A stretch of 64,000 bases of DNA, taken from contig JBEGWF010000043.1 in NCBI GenBank assembly GCA_041177965.1, forward strand, positions 11,367 through 75,366. The letters run 5' to 3'. How positions within the stretch are numbered: position 1 is the first letter of the stretch; each line of letters begins with the position of its first letter. Source of the DNA: SXXZ01 sp041177965 (GTDB taxonomy: Bacteria > Verrucomicrobiota > Verrucomicrobiia > Limisphaerales > UBA9464). The position numbers were made by a program, and so were the translations under genes. Below are positions 8,064 to 16,409 of the stretch, piece after piece. The notes under the pieces were generated by a model. The model made no database searches, had not been told where the DNA came from, and worked only from the letters and a program-made list of their open reading frames with translations.

Positions 8064-9977
8064 TCAGGACGGGGACGACGAGGATGCGGCCGCGGCGGCA
8101 CGGACCGATTCCAGATCCTCCCAGCGGGCATAGAGCCCGGCAACCCGGGCCTTGGCGTCCTCCAACTCGGCGAGAAGGGCCTGCATCCGGGCTCCGTTCC
8201 TGCGGAGGAACTCCGGATCCGTGAACGACGCCTCCCGCTCGGACACGTCGGCCTCCGCGGCCTGGATCACGGCCTCGATGCCCTCGAGTTCTCGCTGCTC
8301 CTTGAAGCTGAGCTTGCGCGCCTTGACGGGTTTCGGCGCCGCAGGGGCGGGACCGGCCGCCTTGAACTCGCGCTGGGCGACCGGAGCCACGGCCGCCGTG
8401 GCCCGACGCCGCTTCTCCAGGTAGTAGTCGTAATTGCCCTCGCTGGAGACGACCCGCCCCTCGCCCTCGAAGGCCACGATCCCCGTGCAGACCCGGTTGA
8501 GGAAATAGCGGTCGTGGCTCACCACCAGCACGCAACCGGGGAAGAGCGTCAGCGCCTCCTCGAGCACCCGCATGGTCTGCAGGTCCAGGTCGTTGGTCGG
8601 CTCGTCGAGCACCAGGAAGTTGCCCCCCCGCTTGAGGACCCGGGCCAGCAACAGCCGACTGCGCTCGCCTCCGCTGAGGTGCTTCACCTGCGTGGTGATG
8701 CGGTCGTCGGTGAACAGGAATCGCTTCAGGTACCCGCGCAGGGAGAGCTTCTCATCACCCCACTGGACCCACTCGGTGCCATCGCTGACCTCCTCCAGAA
8801 CGGTCCTATCCTCGTTCACCCGCAGGCGCCCCTGATCGACATAGTTGAAGCGGGTCAGCGATCCGATCCGCACCTCGCCCTCGGTCGGAGCCTGCTCGCC
8901 CAGCAGGATGCGCAGCAGCGTGGTCTTGCCCAGACCGTTGCGCCCCGTCACGCCGATGCGGGTGCCTCCCGCGAAATGGAGGCTCAGATCGGAGAACAGC
9001 CGCCGCCCCCCGAACTCCATGCCCACCCCCTCGATCTCCACGACCCGGTTGCCCAGGGGTGGCGGCGGCGGGATGACCAGTTCCATCTCCGACTCCGAGG
9101 GCGGCGGACCGGCGTTCTCGGCGGCGGCGAACCGGTCGAGGCGCGCCTGGCTCTTGCTGGTCTGGGCCTTCGGACGACGGCGCACCCACTCGATCTCGCG
9201 CCGAAGGAACATCTGCCGCTTGTGCTCGGTCAGTTCTTCGGTGGCCAGCTTCTCGGCCCGCTGCAACAGGTATTCGGAGTAGTTGCCGTCGTAGCGCTCG
9301 AACTTGCCGTTGCGCAGCTCGACGATGGTGGTGGCCACCGAATCGAGGAAATGCCGGTCATGGGTGACCACCAGCAGACCGCCCGGATAACCCGCCAGGA
9401 ACTCGGTGATCCACTCGACCGACTCGGTGTCGAGATGGTTGGTGGGTTCGTCGAGCATCAGGAAATCGGGCCGCGCGATCAGGGCCCGTGCCAGAGCCAC
9501 ACGACGGCGCTCACCGCCCGACAGGCTGCCGATCTTCCGGTCGTCCGGAGGGCAGCCCAACTGGTTGAGGGCGGTGCGGACCCGCGAATCGACGGTCCAG
9601 CCGTCGAGTTGCAGGATGCGCTCCTCGAGGTGGTCGTGCCGGCTGGAGTGGCCGGGGAGGTTCTCGAATTCGTGGATGAGTCCCAGGACGTGACGGGCCC
9701 CGTCGCGGGCGGCTTCGAGCACCGTGATCCCCGGATCCAGTTCGAAGGCCTGCGAGAGGTAGCCCGTGACCAGGTCGCGGCGGCGGGTGATCGCACCCGC
9801 ATCGGCCTCGGCTTCCCCGGCGAGGATCCGCATGAAGGTCGATTTGCCCGCGCCATTGCGGCCCACGAGTCCCACCCTATCCCCCGCCGACAGGGCCAGC
9901 GAGGCCCGGTCCAATAGGGCCCGGTCGTTGATGTTCAGGACCAGGTCCTGAGCGGAGATCAGCACGCCTTCGTTCAC
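8064..9977 (-). CDS. uup: ABC-F family ATPase, Uup-like
   Basis: This 637-aa protein carries two ABC domains and no membrane segments, as in the ABC-F translation factors. The first has GRNGAGKST and LSGGERRRVALARAL; the second has GRNGLGKTT and LSGGERSRLLLARVL; both have LDEPTNHLD or LDEPTNDLD Walker B motifs. A charged linker lies between them. After residue about 530 the C-terminus forms a charged coiled-coil with KARKLSFKEQRELEGIEAVI, the hallmark of Uup rather than EttA. Uup binds ribosomes or branched DNA and affects precise transposon excision in E. coli. The start is GTG at 9977. It probably shares a transcript with the GlcF-like gene. Confidence 0.9.
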   Translation of the reverse strand: MNEGVLISAQDLVLNINDRALLDRASLALSAGDRVGLVGRNGAGKSTFMRILAGEAEADAGAITRRRDLVTGYLSQAFELDPGITVLEAARDGARHVLGLIHEFENLPGHSSRHDHLEERILQLDGWTVDSRVRTALNQLGCPPDDRKIGSLSGGERRRVALARALIARPDFLMLDEPTNHLDTESVEWITEFLAGYPGGLLVVTHDRHFLDSVATTIVELRNGKFERYDGNYSEYLLQRAEKLATEELTEHKRQMFLRREIEWVRRRPKAQTSKSQARLDRFAAAENAGPPPSESEMELVIPPPPPLGNRVVEIEGVGMEFGGRRLFSDLSLHFAGGTRIGVTGRNGLGKTTLLRILLGEQAPTEGEVRIGSLTRFNYVDQGRLRVNEDRTVLEEVSDGTEWVQWGDEKLSLRGYLKRFLFTDDRITTQVKHLSGGERSRLLLARVLKRGGNFLVLDEPTNDLDLQTMRVLEEALTLFPGCVLVVSHDRYFLNRVCTGIVAFEGEGRVVSSEGNYDYYLEKRRRATAAVAPVAQREFKAAGPAPAAPKPVKARKLSFKEQRELEGIEAVIQAAEADVSEREASFTDPEFLRRNGARMQALLAELEDAKARVAGLYARWEDLESVRAAAAASSSSPS

Positions 9978-10108
9978 GATGAGGCGGTCAGCCTACACCG
10001 GAAGCGGAGACGGAGCCACGGGGGCTTTTGGCTTTCCACCGGCTCCCGATTCCCGCCGACCCGGACCCTCGACATCGGGCTGCTTGGTGCGACGATGGAC
10101 GTAGGCCC

Positions 10109-10999
10109 ATGTCCCGCCCTCCCGACACCGACGCCGCGGCGCTCCGATCCTGCCTCTACGAGGCACGGGTCATGCACCATCGGCTCGAGCCGAAGGAGCA
10201 TCGCTTCGAGTACGGCATCTTTCTGGCCTGCCTCGACCTCGACGAACTGGACGCCCTCGATGCCCGGCTCCGATGGTTCAGCCGCAACCGCCGCAACTGG
10301 CTCGAATTCCGGGACTCCGACCACCTGCCCGAGGCGGAGATCCCCGGACACCGGCCCCCGGAAGGCGACCCACGGCCGGACACCCGGCGCGCCCTCACGG
10401 CATGGCTCCGGCGGCAAGGGGTGGACCTCACGGCGACCGACCGCATCCTGCTGGTCACCCTGCCGCGCATCGCCGGATACGTGTTCAACCCGGTCAGCTT
10501 CTACTTCTGCACCCGGGCTTCGGGGGAACCCCTCTGCGCCGTGGCCGAGGTGGGCAACACCTTCGGCGAACTGAAACCGTACCTGGTACCCATCGAGGCC
10601 GAGGCCGTTGGACGGTCGTTCCGCTGCGTGGTGCCGAAGCACTACTACGTCTCGCCCTTCACCGCGCTGGATGTCTGCTTCGACTTCCGGTTGCAGACCC
10701 CGGACCAGGGGCTCCGCATCTCTGTGAACGACGTGCGCGACGGGCGCAACCTGCTGGTCACCACCCTGACGGGCACCCGGCGTCCCCTGACCGACCGCGA
10801 GATCCTCCGCCTCAGCGCACGCTACCCGCTGGTGACCCTGAAGGTGATCACCGCCATCCACTGGCATGCCCTCCGCCTCTGGTTGAAGCGCGTTCCCTGG
10901 CACGCCAAGGCCGATCGCCGCGACCTGCAACGCGGCGTTTACAGACCTCATTCCAGCCTGGCCGACCCGCCACCCCACGCCGAGCCCGGCCCCGGATAA
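10109..10999 (+). CDS. DUF1365 family protein
   Basis: The 296-aa product matches the DUF1365 pattern: LYEARVMHHRLEPKEHRFEYGIFLACLDLDEL at the N-terminus, LVTLPRIAGYVFNPVSFYFC in the middle and VVPKHYYVSPFTALDVCFDF later. The biochemical role is not established. DUF1365 genes very often stand beside CFA synthase and DUF1295 genes, as here, so a job in fatty-acyl or lipid modification is inferred from context. The start at ATG 10109 begins the conserved region; an in-frame upstream extension has no family similarity. It opens a plus-strand run that continues to moaC. Confidence 0.88.
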   Translation: MSRPPDTDAAALRSCLYEARVMHHRLEPKEHRFEYGIFLACLDLDELDALDARLRWFSRNRRNWLEFRDSDHLPEAEIPGHRPPEGDPRPDTRRALTAWLRRQGVDLTATDRILLVTLPRIAGYVFNPVSFYFCTRASGEPLCAVAEVGNTFGELKPYLVPIEAEAVGRSFRCVVPKHYYVSPFTALDVCFDFRLQTPDQGLRISVNDVRDGRNLLVTTLTGTRRPLTDREILRLSARYPLVTLKVITAIHWHALRLWLKRVPWHAKADRRDLQRGVYRPHSSLADPPPHAEPGPG

Positions 11000-11059
11000 T
11001 CCGAATCCCGGGTTGTGGTTCCCACGAATCGGAGCAACTTCGGGTGGTCCTGTCCCGCC

Positions 11060-12400
11060 ATGAGTCCTACCCAGCAAGAATCGATCCTTCCGACGTTCGC
11101 CGACGCCGACGCCTGCCGCCCTTCGGACCTCACGGTCGATGATCGTGTGGATGCTCCGAGCCAGTCGACACCGCGATGGATCGAGTCGGTCACGCTGGGT
11201 CTGGTGGACTCGCTCTTCCGGCCGATGACCGCGGGCCATCTGCGGATGTTGTGTCCCGATGGATCCAGCCGGGAATTCGGCGCCCCGGGCCAGACTCCGG
11301 CCGCGGAGATCCACGTGCGGCGGTGGCGCTTCTTCACCCGGTGCGCGGTGGGGGGCGACATGGGCTTCGGCGAGGCCTATCAGGACGGCGACTGGGAGAC
11401 GCCCGATCTGGCGGCGGTCATCGCCTGGTTCTGCGCCAACGTGGAGCAGGCACCCTCGATGTCGGGATCGGCCCGCAAACGCCTGCGATTCACCCTACTG
11501 AACGCGGCCAATCGGCTCCGACACTTCCTCAACCGCAACAGCCTGACGGGTTCCCGGGCCAACATCGCGGCCCATTACGATCTCGGGAACACCTTCTACT
11601 CCCAGTGGCTCGACGCCACCATGACCTACTCGGCGGCCCTGTTCGAATCGCCGGACCAGTCCCTGGAGGCGGCCCAGACGGCCAAGTACGAGCGGCTCTG
11701 CCGGGAACTGCGGCTGAAGGCCGGCGAACACCTGCTGGAGATCGGCTCCGGTTGGGGTGGCATGGCCAGTCATGCGGCACGGCGCCATGGGGCCAGGGTC
11801 ACGACCATCACGCTGTCGGAGGCCCAGGCGGCCTACTGCCGGGAGCGATTCGAGCGCGAGGGTATCGCCCATCTGGCCGAGGTGCGGGTGGTCGACTACC
11901 GGCGACTCGAGGGCAGGTTCGACAAGATCGTCAGCATCGAGATGATGGAGGCCATCGGGGACCAGTACCTCGAGACGTACTGCCGGACCGTCCAGGACCT
12001 CCTCAAGCCCGGTGGCCTCTTCGCGGCCCAATTCATCACGTACCCGGACTCGCGCCACGACGAACTGCGTCGCGGGGTGGACTGGATCCAGAAGCACATC
12101 TTCCCGGGCTCGCTGCTGCTCTCGCTGAACCGGGTCAATCAGGCCATGCAACGCACCGGTCGATTGCACCTGCACACGCTGCACGACATGGGCCTCGACT
12201 ACGGGCGCACGCTCCGCGAATGGCGCCAGCGCTTCAACCTGGGCCTCGACGAGGTCCGGCGCCAGGGCTTCGACGAGCACTTCATCCGCACCTGGAACTA
12301 CTACCTGGCCTACTGCGAATCGGCCTTCCTCTGGCGGAACATCAGCGTGGTCCAGGCCACCTGGACGGCCCCCAACAACCGCAGCCTGATGGCGGGCTGA
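11060..12400 (+). CDS. cfa: Cyclopropane-fatty-acyl-phospholipid synthase family methyltransferase
   Basis: The 446-aa protein transfers a methylene or methyl group from S-adenosylmethionine to a double bond in membrane phospholipid acyl chains. Visible features are the N-terminal lipid-binding domain (residues about 35-160), the FxE/DLGNxFYxxWLD-type segment (HYDLGNTFYSQWLDATMTYS), the SAM motif LEIGSGWGGMASHAARRHG near residue 237, IVSIEMMEAIGDQY, and the C-terminal LHDMGLDYGRTLREW active-site segment. The length is longer than E. coli Cfa by an N-terminal extension. CFA-family enzymes beside DUF1365 and DUF1295 sometimes make other products such as methylated or furan fatty acids, so the exact product is open. 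Confidence 0.9.
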   Translation: MSPTQQESILPTFADADACRPSDLTVDDRVDAPSQSTPRWIESVTLGLVDSLFRPMTAGHLRMLCPDGSSREFGAPGQTPAAEIHVRRWRFFTRCAVGGDMGFGEAYQDGDWETPDLAAVIAWFCANVEQAPSMSGSARKRLRFTLLNAANRLRHFLNRNSLTGSRANIAAHYDLGNTFYSQWLDATMTYSAALFESPDQSLEAAQTAKYERLCRELRLKAGEHLLEIGSGWGGMASHAARRHGARVTTITLSEAQAAYCRERFEREGIAHLAEVRVVDYRRLEGRFDKIVSIEMMEAIGDQYLETYCRTVQDLLKPGGLFAAQFITYPDSRHDELRRGVDWIQKHIFPGSLLLSLNRVNQAMQRTGRLHLHTLHDMGLDYGRTLREWRQRFNLGLDEVRRQGFDEHFIRTWNYYLAYCESAFLWRNISVVQATWTAPNNRSLMAG

Positions 12401-12416
12401 GCTCCCTCGGCACCGC

Positions 12417-13268
12417 ATGAGCATTCCCGCCCCGCTGATCCTGATCGCCGGCGGACTCGCCTTCGCGGTGGTGGAGATGCTCCTGACCTTCCGGGTCGCG
12501 CGGCGGCTCGGCAACTTCGGGATCGTGGACGTGGTCTGGTCGGCGGGTTTCACGCCGCTGGTCCTGCTGTACCTGGGTCTCTCCACGTTTCACGGACATC
12601 GGGCCGCGCCGGAGGGCGACCCCCTCGCATCGGCCCTGCTGCCGAGACTGCCCCTGACCCTCATGGTCGTCGTCTGGAGTCTGCGCCTCGGGTCCCACCT
12701 GGGAATCCGGGTCCGTGCCCACCATCCGGTGGAGGACGTCCGGTATGCCCAACTCCGCAGGGAATGGGGTGCGGACACCGACCGGAAGATGCGCGGGTTC
12801 TTCCTGCTCCAGGGAGCCCTCCAGGTCGTCCTGTCCGCGCCCTGGCTGATCAGCGGCCTGAATCCGCCCGATCCCCGGACCGGCGCATCGGCGGTGTGCT
12901 TCTGGACGGGGGTGGGCCTCTGGGCGGCGGGCATCCTCGGCGAATCGCTGGCCGACCATCAACTGGCCCGATTCCGCGCCGACCCCGACCATCGTGGACG
13001 AGTCTGCCAGGAGGGGCTCTGGCGCTATTCCCGACACCCGAACTATTTCTTCGAGTGGCTGGTCTGGGTGGGCTACGGCGTCTTCGCGCTCGCGAGCCCC
13101 TGGGGCTGGTTGGGCCTCGCGGCTCCCGCCCTGATGTACCACTTCCTGGTGAACGTGACCGGCATCCCCATGACCGAGGCCCTGTCGGTGAAATCGAAGG
13201 GCGAGGCCTACCTGGCCTATCAACGGACCACCAACGCCTTCTTCCCCGGTCCCCCGCACGCGGGATGA
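12417..13268 (+). CDS. DUF1295 membrane protein (steroid 5-alpha-reductase-like)
   Basis: A 283-aa integral membrane protein of the DUF1295 group, related to steroid reductases and isoprenylcysteine methyltransferases. Six or so hydrophobic helices are visible, beginning with LILIAGGLAFAVVEMLL. The signature is C-terminal: GLWRYSRHPNYFFEWLVWVGY, then MTEALSVKSKGEAYLAYQRTTNAFFP. These proteins are thought to reduce or methylate a lipid substrate using NADPH or SAM; the actual reaction is unknown. It starts 16 bp after the CFA synthase stop, so co-transcription is very likely and a shared lipid pathway is a reasonable inference. Confidence 0.88.
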   Translation: MSIPAPLILIAGGLAFAVVEMLLTFRVARRLGNFGIVDVVWSAGFTPLVLLYLGLSTFHGHRAAPEGDPLASALLPRLPLTLMVVVWSLRLGSHLGIRVRAHHPVEDVRYAQLRREWGADTDRKMRGFFLLQGALQVVLSAPWLISGLNPPDPRTGASAVCFWTGVGLWAAGILGESLADHQLARFRADPDHRGRVCQEGLWRYSRHPNYFFEWLVWVGYGVFALASPWGWLGLAAPALMYHFLVNVTGIPMTEALSVKSKGEAYLAYQRTTNAFFPGPPHAG

Positions 13269-13359
13269 GGGAACCCACCCCTCGCATCGACACGGTCGCT
13301 CTGCCTCATTGACGATCGACCCGACGAACCGGAGCTTTGGACCCATCGACCGCGCGACC

Positions 13360-14709
13360 ATGAGCACCGTGACCCTCGCCCCGCCACCCGCGAACCCGGG
13401 CCCGCCCCTCCAACGGGAGACCACGGCCGGCAATTACTTCGTCGCCAACTATCCGCCGTTCGCCTTCTGGAGTGCCGATGCCGTACCCGCCTTCCATCAG
13501 GCGCTGGATCAGGCACCGCAGCCCGGTGTGCCGCTGGGCCTCTACACCCACATCCCCTTCTGCCGGAAGCGCTGCCATTTCTGCTACTTCCGCGTCTACA
13601 CCGACAAGAACGCCGACGACATCAAGTCCTACCTCGACGCCCTGTTGAAGGACCTGGCGGCCTATGCCCACCGGCCGTTCATCGGCGGGCGCAAACCGCG
13701 TTTCATCTACTTCGGCGGAGGCACGCCGAGCTACCTGTCACCGGACCAGCTCCGGTATCTCACCGAGGGCATGAAGCGGTTGCTGCCCTGGGACGAGGCG
13801 ACCGAGATCACCTTCGAGGCCGAACCGGGCACCCTCACCGACCACAAGCTGCGGGCCATCCGGGAGATGGGCGTGACGCGGCTGAGCCTGGGCATCGAAC
13901 ACTTCGACGACCACATCCTCGAGATCAACGGACGGGCGCATCGCTCCAAGGAGATCGCCAGGGCCTACGGCTACGCCCGGGAGATCGGGTTCCCGCAGAT
14001 CAACATCGACCTCATCGCCGGCATGGTCGAGGAGACGCCCGAGAAATGGCAGGAAGCCGTGGCCAAGGCGGTGGCATTGGAACCCGACTCGGTGACGATC
14101 TATCAGATGGAGGTGCCCTACAACACGGGCATCTACCGGCAGATGAAGGCCGAGGGCAAGCTGGTCGCTCCGGTGGCCGATTGGGACACCAAGCGTCGCT
14201 GGGTCGACGAGGCCTTCCGTGCCTTCGAGGCGCGGGGCTACACGGTCACCAGCACGACCACGGTGGTGAAGGATCCTGCGCGGGTGAAGTTCGAGTACCG
14301 CCAGGGACTCTTCAGCGGGGCCGATCTGCTGAGCATCGGCGTGGCGAGCTTCGGCCATCTCAATCGGGTGCACTACCAGAACCACCACGACTTCCAGCCG
14401 TACGTCGATGCGGTCAACGCCGGCCAGTTGCCCACCTACCGCGCCTACGTGCTGCCCGACGACGAGCGGTACCTGCGGGAGTTCATCCTGCAACTCAAGC
14501 TGGGGAACGTGGCCATCGACGCCTTCACCGAGAAGTTCGGGGAAGATCCACGGACCCGCTTCTCTGCCCCGCTGGCCACCCTGAGATCCTGGGGATTCCT
14601 GGTGGAGGCGGAAGGCCATCTGGGATTGACCCGCGACGGATTGCTGCAGGTCGACCGGCTGCTCCAGGAATTCTTCAAGCCCGAGCACCGCACCGGCCGC
14701 TATGCCTGA
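13360..14709 (+). CDS. HemN-like radical SAM protein (coproporphyrinogen III oxidase family)
   Basis: The 449-aa protein has the radical SAM cluster CRKRCHFC (CX3CX2C) inside LYTHIPFCRKRCHFCYF, then FIYFGGGTPSYL, the glutamate strand ITFEAEPGTL, and RLSLGIEHFDDHILEINGRAH, all typical of the HemN/HemW group. The C-terminal HemN-type domain follows. Family members oxidise coproporphyrinogen, deliver heme (HemW) or methylate or cyclise other substrates, so the reaction here is open. The ATG at 13360 gives a normal length; an in-frame ATG at 13309 would overlap the likely leader. Its stop overlaps the moaC start by 8 bp, which suggests translational coupling. Confidence 0.85.
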   Translation: MSTVTLAPPPANPGPPLQRETTAGNYFVANYPPFAFWSADAVPAFHQALDQAPQPGVPLGLYTHIPFCRKRCHFCYFRVYTDKNADDIKSYLDALLKDLAAYAHRPFIGGRKPRFIYFGGGTPSYLSPDQLRYLTEGMKRLLPWDEATEITFEAEPGTLTDHKLRAIREMGVTRLSLGIEHFDDHILEINGRAHRSKEIARAYGYAREIGFPQINIDLIAGMVEETPEKWQEAVAKAVALEPDSVTIYQMEVPYNTGIYRQMKAEGKLVAPVADWDTKRRWVDEAFRAFEARGYTVTSTTTVVKDPARVKFEYRQGLFSGADLLSIGVASFGHLNRVHYQNHHDFQPYVDAVNAGQLPTYRAYVLPDDERYLREFILQLKLGNVAIDAFTEKFGEDPRTRFSAPLATLRSWGFLVEAEGHLGLTRDGLLQVDRLLQEFFKPEHRTGRYA

Positions 14710-15217
14710 ATCCGCCTCAGCGAATCCCATCCCCCACCCACCGGCCGCGACCGGCCCGCGCCTGAGCCATCTCGACGATCAGGGCCAGGCCCGCATGGTG
14801 GACGTCTCGGCCAAACCCGCCCTGCTCCGCGAGGCGGTGGCCAGCGGGGAGATCCGATTGTCGTCCGCCACGCTCGACCTGATCGAATCCCATCGACTGG
14901 CCAAGGGCAACGTGCTGGCCACGGCCCGGATCGCCGGGATCCAAGCGGCCAAACGCACCGGGGAATTGATCCCGATGTGCCATCCGCTGCCGATCTCCCA
15001 TTGTGAGATTCACTTTGAAACACCCGATTCCCGCGACCGCATCCGCATCACCGCATCGGCACGGATCACCGCGGCCACCGGCGTGGAAATGGAGGCCCTG
15101 ACCGCCGTATCGGTGGCGGCGCTGACGCTCTACGACATGTGCAAGGCGGTGGACAAGGCCATGGTCATCGGCGAGATCCGCCTCCTCAAAAAGACCAAGA
15201 CGCCCGCCGCGGCCTAA
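14702..15217 (+). CDS. moaC: Cyclic pyranopterin monophosphate synthase MoaC
   Basis: MoaC converts 3',8-cyclo-7,8-dihydro-GTP to cyclic pyranopterin monophosphate in molybdenum cofactor synthesis. The 171-aa protein has the family signatures SHLDDQGQARMVDVSAKP, KGNVLATARIAGIQAAKRT, the active-site LIPMCHPLPISH, and GVEMEALTAVSVAALTLYDMCKAVDK with the catalytic lysine region near the end. Its start overlaps the radical SAM stop. MoaA, the usual partner, is absent from the window, and the adjacent radical SAM protein is HemN-type rather than MoaA-type (no second C-terminal cluster motif seen). The first 17 or so residues are a Pro-rich extension. Confidence 0.95.
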   Translation: MPESASANPIPHPPAATGPRLSHLDDQGQARMVDVSAKPALLREAVASGEIRLSSATLDLIESHRLAKGNVLATARIAGIQAAKRTGELIPMCHPLPISHCEIHFETPDSRDRIRITASARITAATGVEMEALTAVSVAALTLYDMCKAVDKAMVIGEIRLLKKTKTPAAA

Positions 15218-15448
15218 GCCATTGAGGTCACCGGACCGTCGGAGCCACGGCAAAGATCACCGGCACCGCCACTGCTCCTGGGCGCAACCAGCGGAACCTC
15301 TGCTGGCGGGAACGCTGCTCTGATTCCTTCACTGATCTCTTCACTGATCTCTTCACTGATCTCTCAAGGCTTCGCCGGATCGGACCCTCCGGGAGCACGA
15401 CTGCAAAGGGCAAGCAGGGTGCCCCTCGACGACAGCCCCCCAAATGAA
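15218..15448. other. Gene-free stretch after moaC with a short tandem repeat
   Basis: No coding frame with family features is visible in either direction. The stretch holds three perfect copies of a 12-bp unit (TTCACTGATCTC, 15328-15363) with a diverged partial copy before it. It leads into the hairpin at 15449. No promoter or riboswitch-like structure was recognised. Confidence 0.6.
15328..15363. repeat. 12-bp tandem repeat, three copies
   Basis: TTCACTGATCTC occurs three times head to tail, preceded by the related TGATTCC. It is intergenic and 12 is a multiple of 3, but no reading frame uses it. It is a simple repeat that may vary in copy number. Confidence 0.85.
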
Positions 15449-15477
15449 AAAACCCGCTGGGATCACCAGCGGGTTTT
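15449..15477. terminator. Bidirectional intrinsic terminator
   Basis: A 12-bp perfect stem (15449-15460 with 15466-15477, AAAACCCGCTGG paired with CCAGCGGGTTTT) has a 5-nt loop. The A tract on the left and T tract on the right supply U-rich ends for both strands. It lies between the convergent moaC (plus) and the secreted-protein gene (minus). Confidence 0.85.
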
Positions 15478-15637
15478 CGAAAGTTTGGCGGCCTCGGTCG
15501 GGACCGTACTGGACGGTCCACGGAAGGAAGGTCTACGGACGGGGGCGGGATCTGAAGGTTCGGAAAAATTTTTGACCCGAACTTTGGATCGATGACTGAA
15601 GCTCACGCCTCGGCATCGAAACCCACCCATCCATGCC

Positions 15638-16252
15638 TCACGGACGGTTCGGATCGGCACCGGCGTAGGCGCTGATCTTGGTCGGAGGAGGCAGCGGGTT
15701 GCCTTTGTTGTCGGTCACCGGGGTGGTGACGATCGCCGTGCTACCCGGAATGTTGATGGTCTTGGCCGTCCTCGCGGAGGTATCCTTCATGGTGCGGCGG
15801 GCCTTGGCCAGCGTGACCTCGCCACGAACCTCGGCCTTCTGGGCCGGGACCAAGCGGTCGGCGGTCGCGAGGATCACCTCGTCCTGACCTTCGGTGGCGA
15901 AGGTGGCGGCGGCGACCACGGTGCGGGCCATCTGGGGAGCGACTTCCAAGCAGGCGGCGACGACGGCCTCGGTGGCCTCGGGCGCCTTGCGGAGCACCGC
16001 GCCCACCACGGTGGACAGGGCGTTCGGATGATTCTTGGCGACAGCAACCACGGCGGCCTTGGCGGTCTCGACGCGATCGGCCTTGTCGGCGGACACCACC
16101 ATCTTGGCGGCGACGGCCGGCATGTCGATGACCTTCGAAGCCAGGATCTTCTGGGTCAGAGCCTGCGACTCGGTGGAGGTGAGAGCGAAGGCCGAGGAAC
16201 CCACCATCAGGGAGGCGGCGCCGATGAGGACGGAGTGTTTCAGGAGATTCAT
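15638..16252 (-). CDS. Small secreted protein of unknown function
   Basis: I do not recognise a family. The 204-aa product starts with a clear signal peptide (MNLLKHSVLIGAASLMVGSSAFA) and a likely cleavage after AFA. The mature part, residues about 25-160, is rich in Ala, Val, Lys and Thr and looks helical, with repeated stretches such as ETAKAAVVAVAKNHP and EATEAVVAACLEVAP spaced about 35 residues apart. The C-terminus (residues 165-204) turns Pro/Asn-rich (NKGNPLPPPTK). The ATG at 16252 is preferred over the in-frame TTG at 16258. A good promoter lies just upstream (16285-16313), so it is probably transcribed alone. Lower local GC around the promoter contrasts with the neighbours. Confidence 0.8.
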   Translation of the reverse strand: MNLLKHSVLIGAASLMVGSSAFALTSTESQALTQKILASKVIDMPAVAAKMVVSADKADRVETAKAAVVAVAKNHPNALSTVVGAVLRKAPEATEAVVAACLEVAPQMARTVVAAATFATEGQDEVILATADRLVPAQKAEVRGEVTLAKARRTMKDTSARTAKTINIPGSTAIVTTPVTDNKGNPLPPPTKISAYAGADPNRP

Positions 16253-16284
16253 ATACAAGGCTCTATGACAAACTTTGTGTGTGG

Positions 16285-16313
16285 AATAAACCGGAACGAC
16301 CAGACTGCGTCAA
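16285..16313 (-). promoter_or_regulatory. Sigma70-type promoter before the secreted protein gene
   Basis: On the minus strand TTGACG (16308-16313) is separated by 17 nt from TTTATT (16285-16290), matching five of six -35 and four of six -10 consensus bases. The -10 lies 32 bp upstream of the ATG at 16252. Read from sequence only. Confidence 0.7.
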
Positions 16314-16409
16314 CCCTTTATCTGAAAAAGTTTTCCACATCGGATTTCGTTCCTTCAAGGCATCCATGGGCTGGATTTCGGACCCCTTTTCGGACCATTT
16401 CGACCCCGT

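Noticed and set aside
6741..9917. Open frame of about 1058 codons on the plus strand opposite the GlcF-like and ABC-F genes
   Set aside because: It runs through two well-supported genes on the other strand and has no domain features.
15328..15363. 12-bp tandem repeat as operator or origin iterons
   Set aside because: Only three copies, no adjacent regulator or replication gene; treated as a simple repeat.
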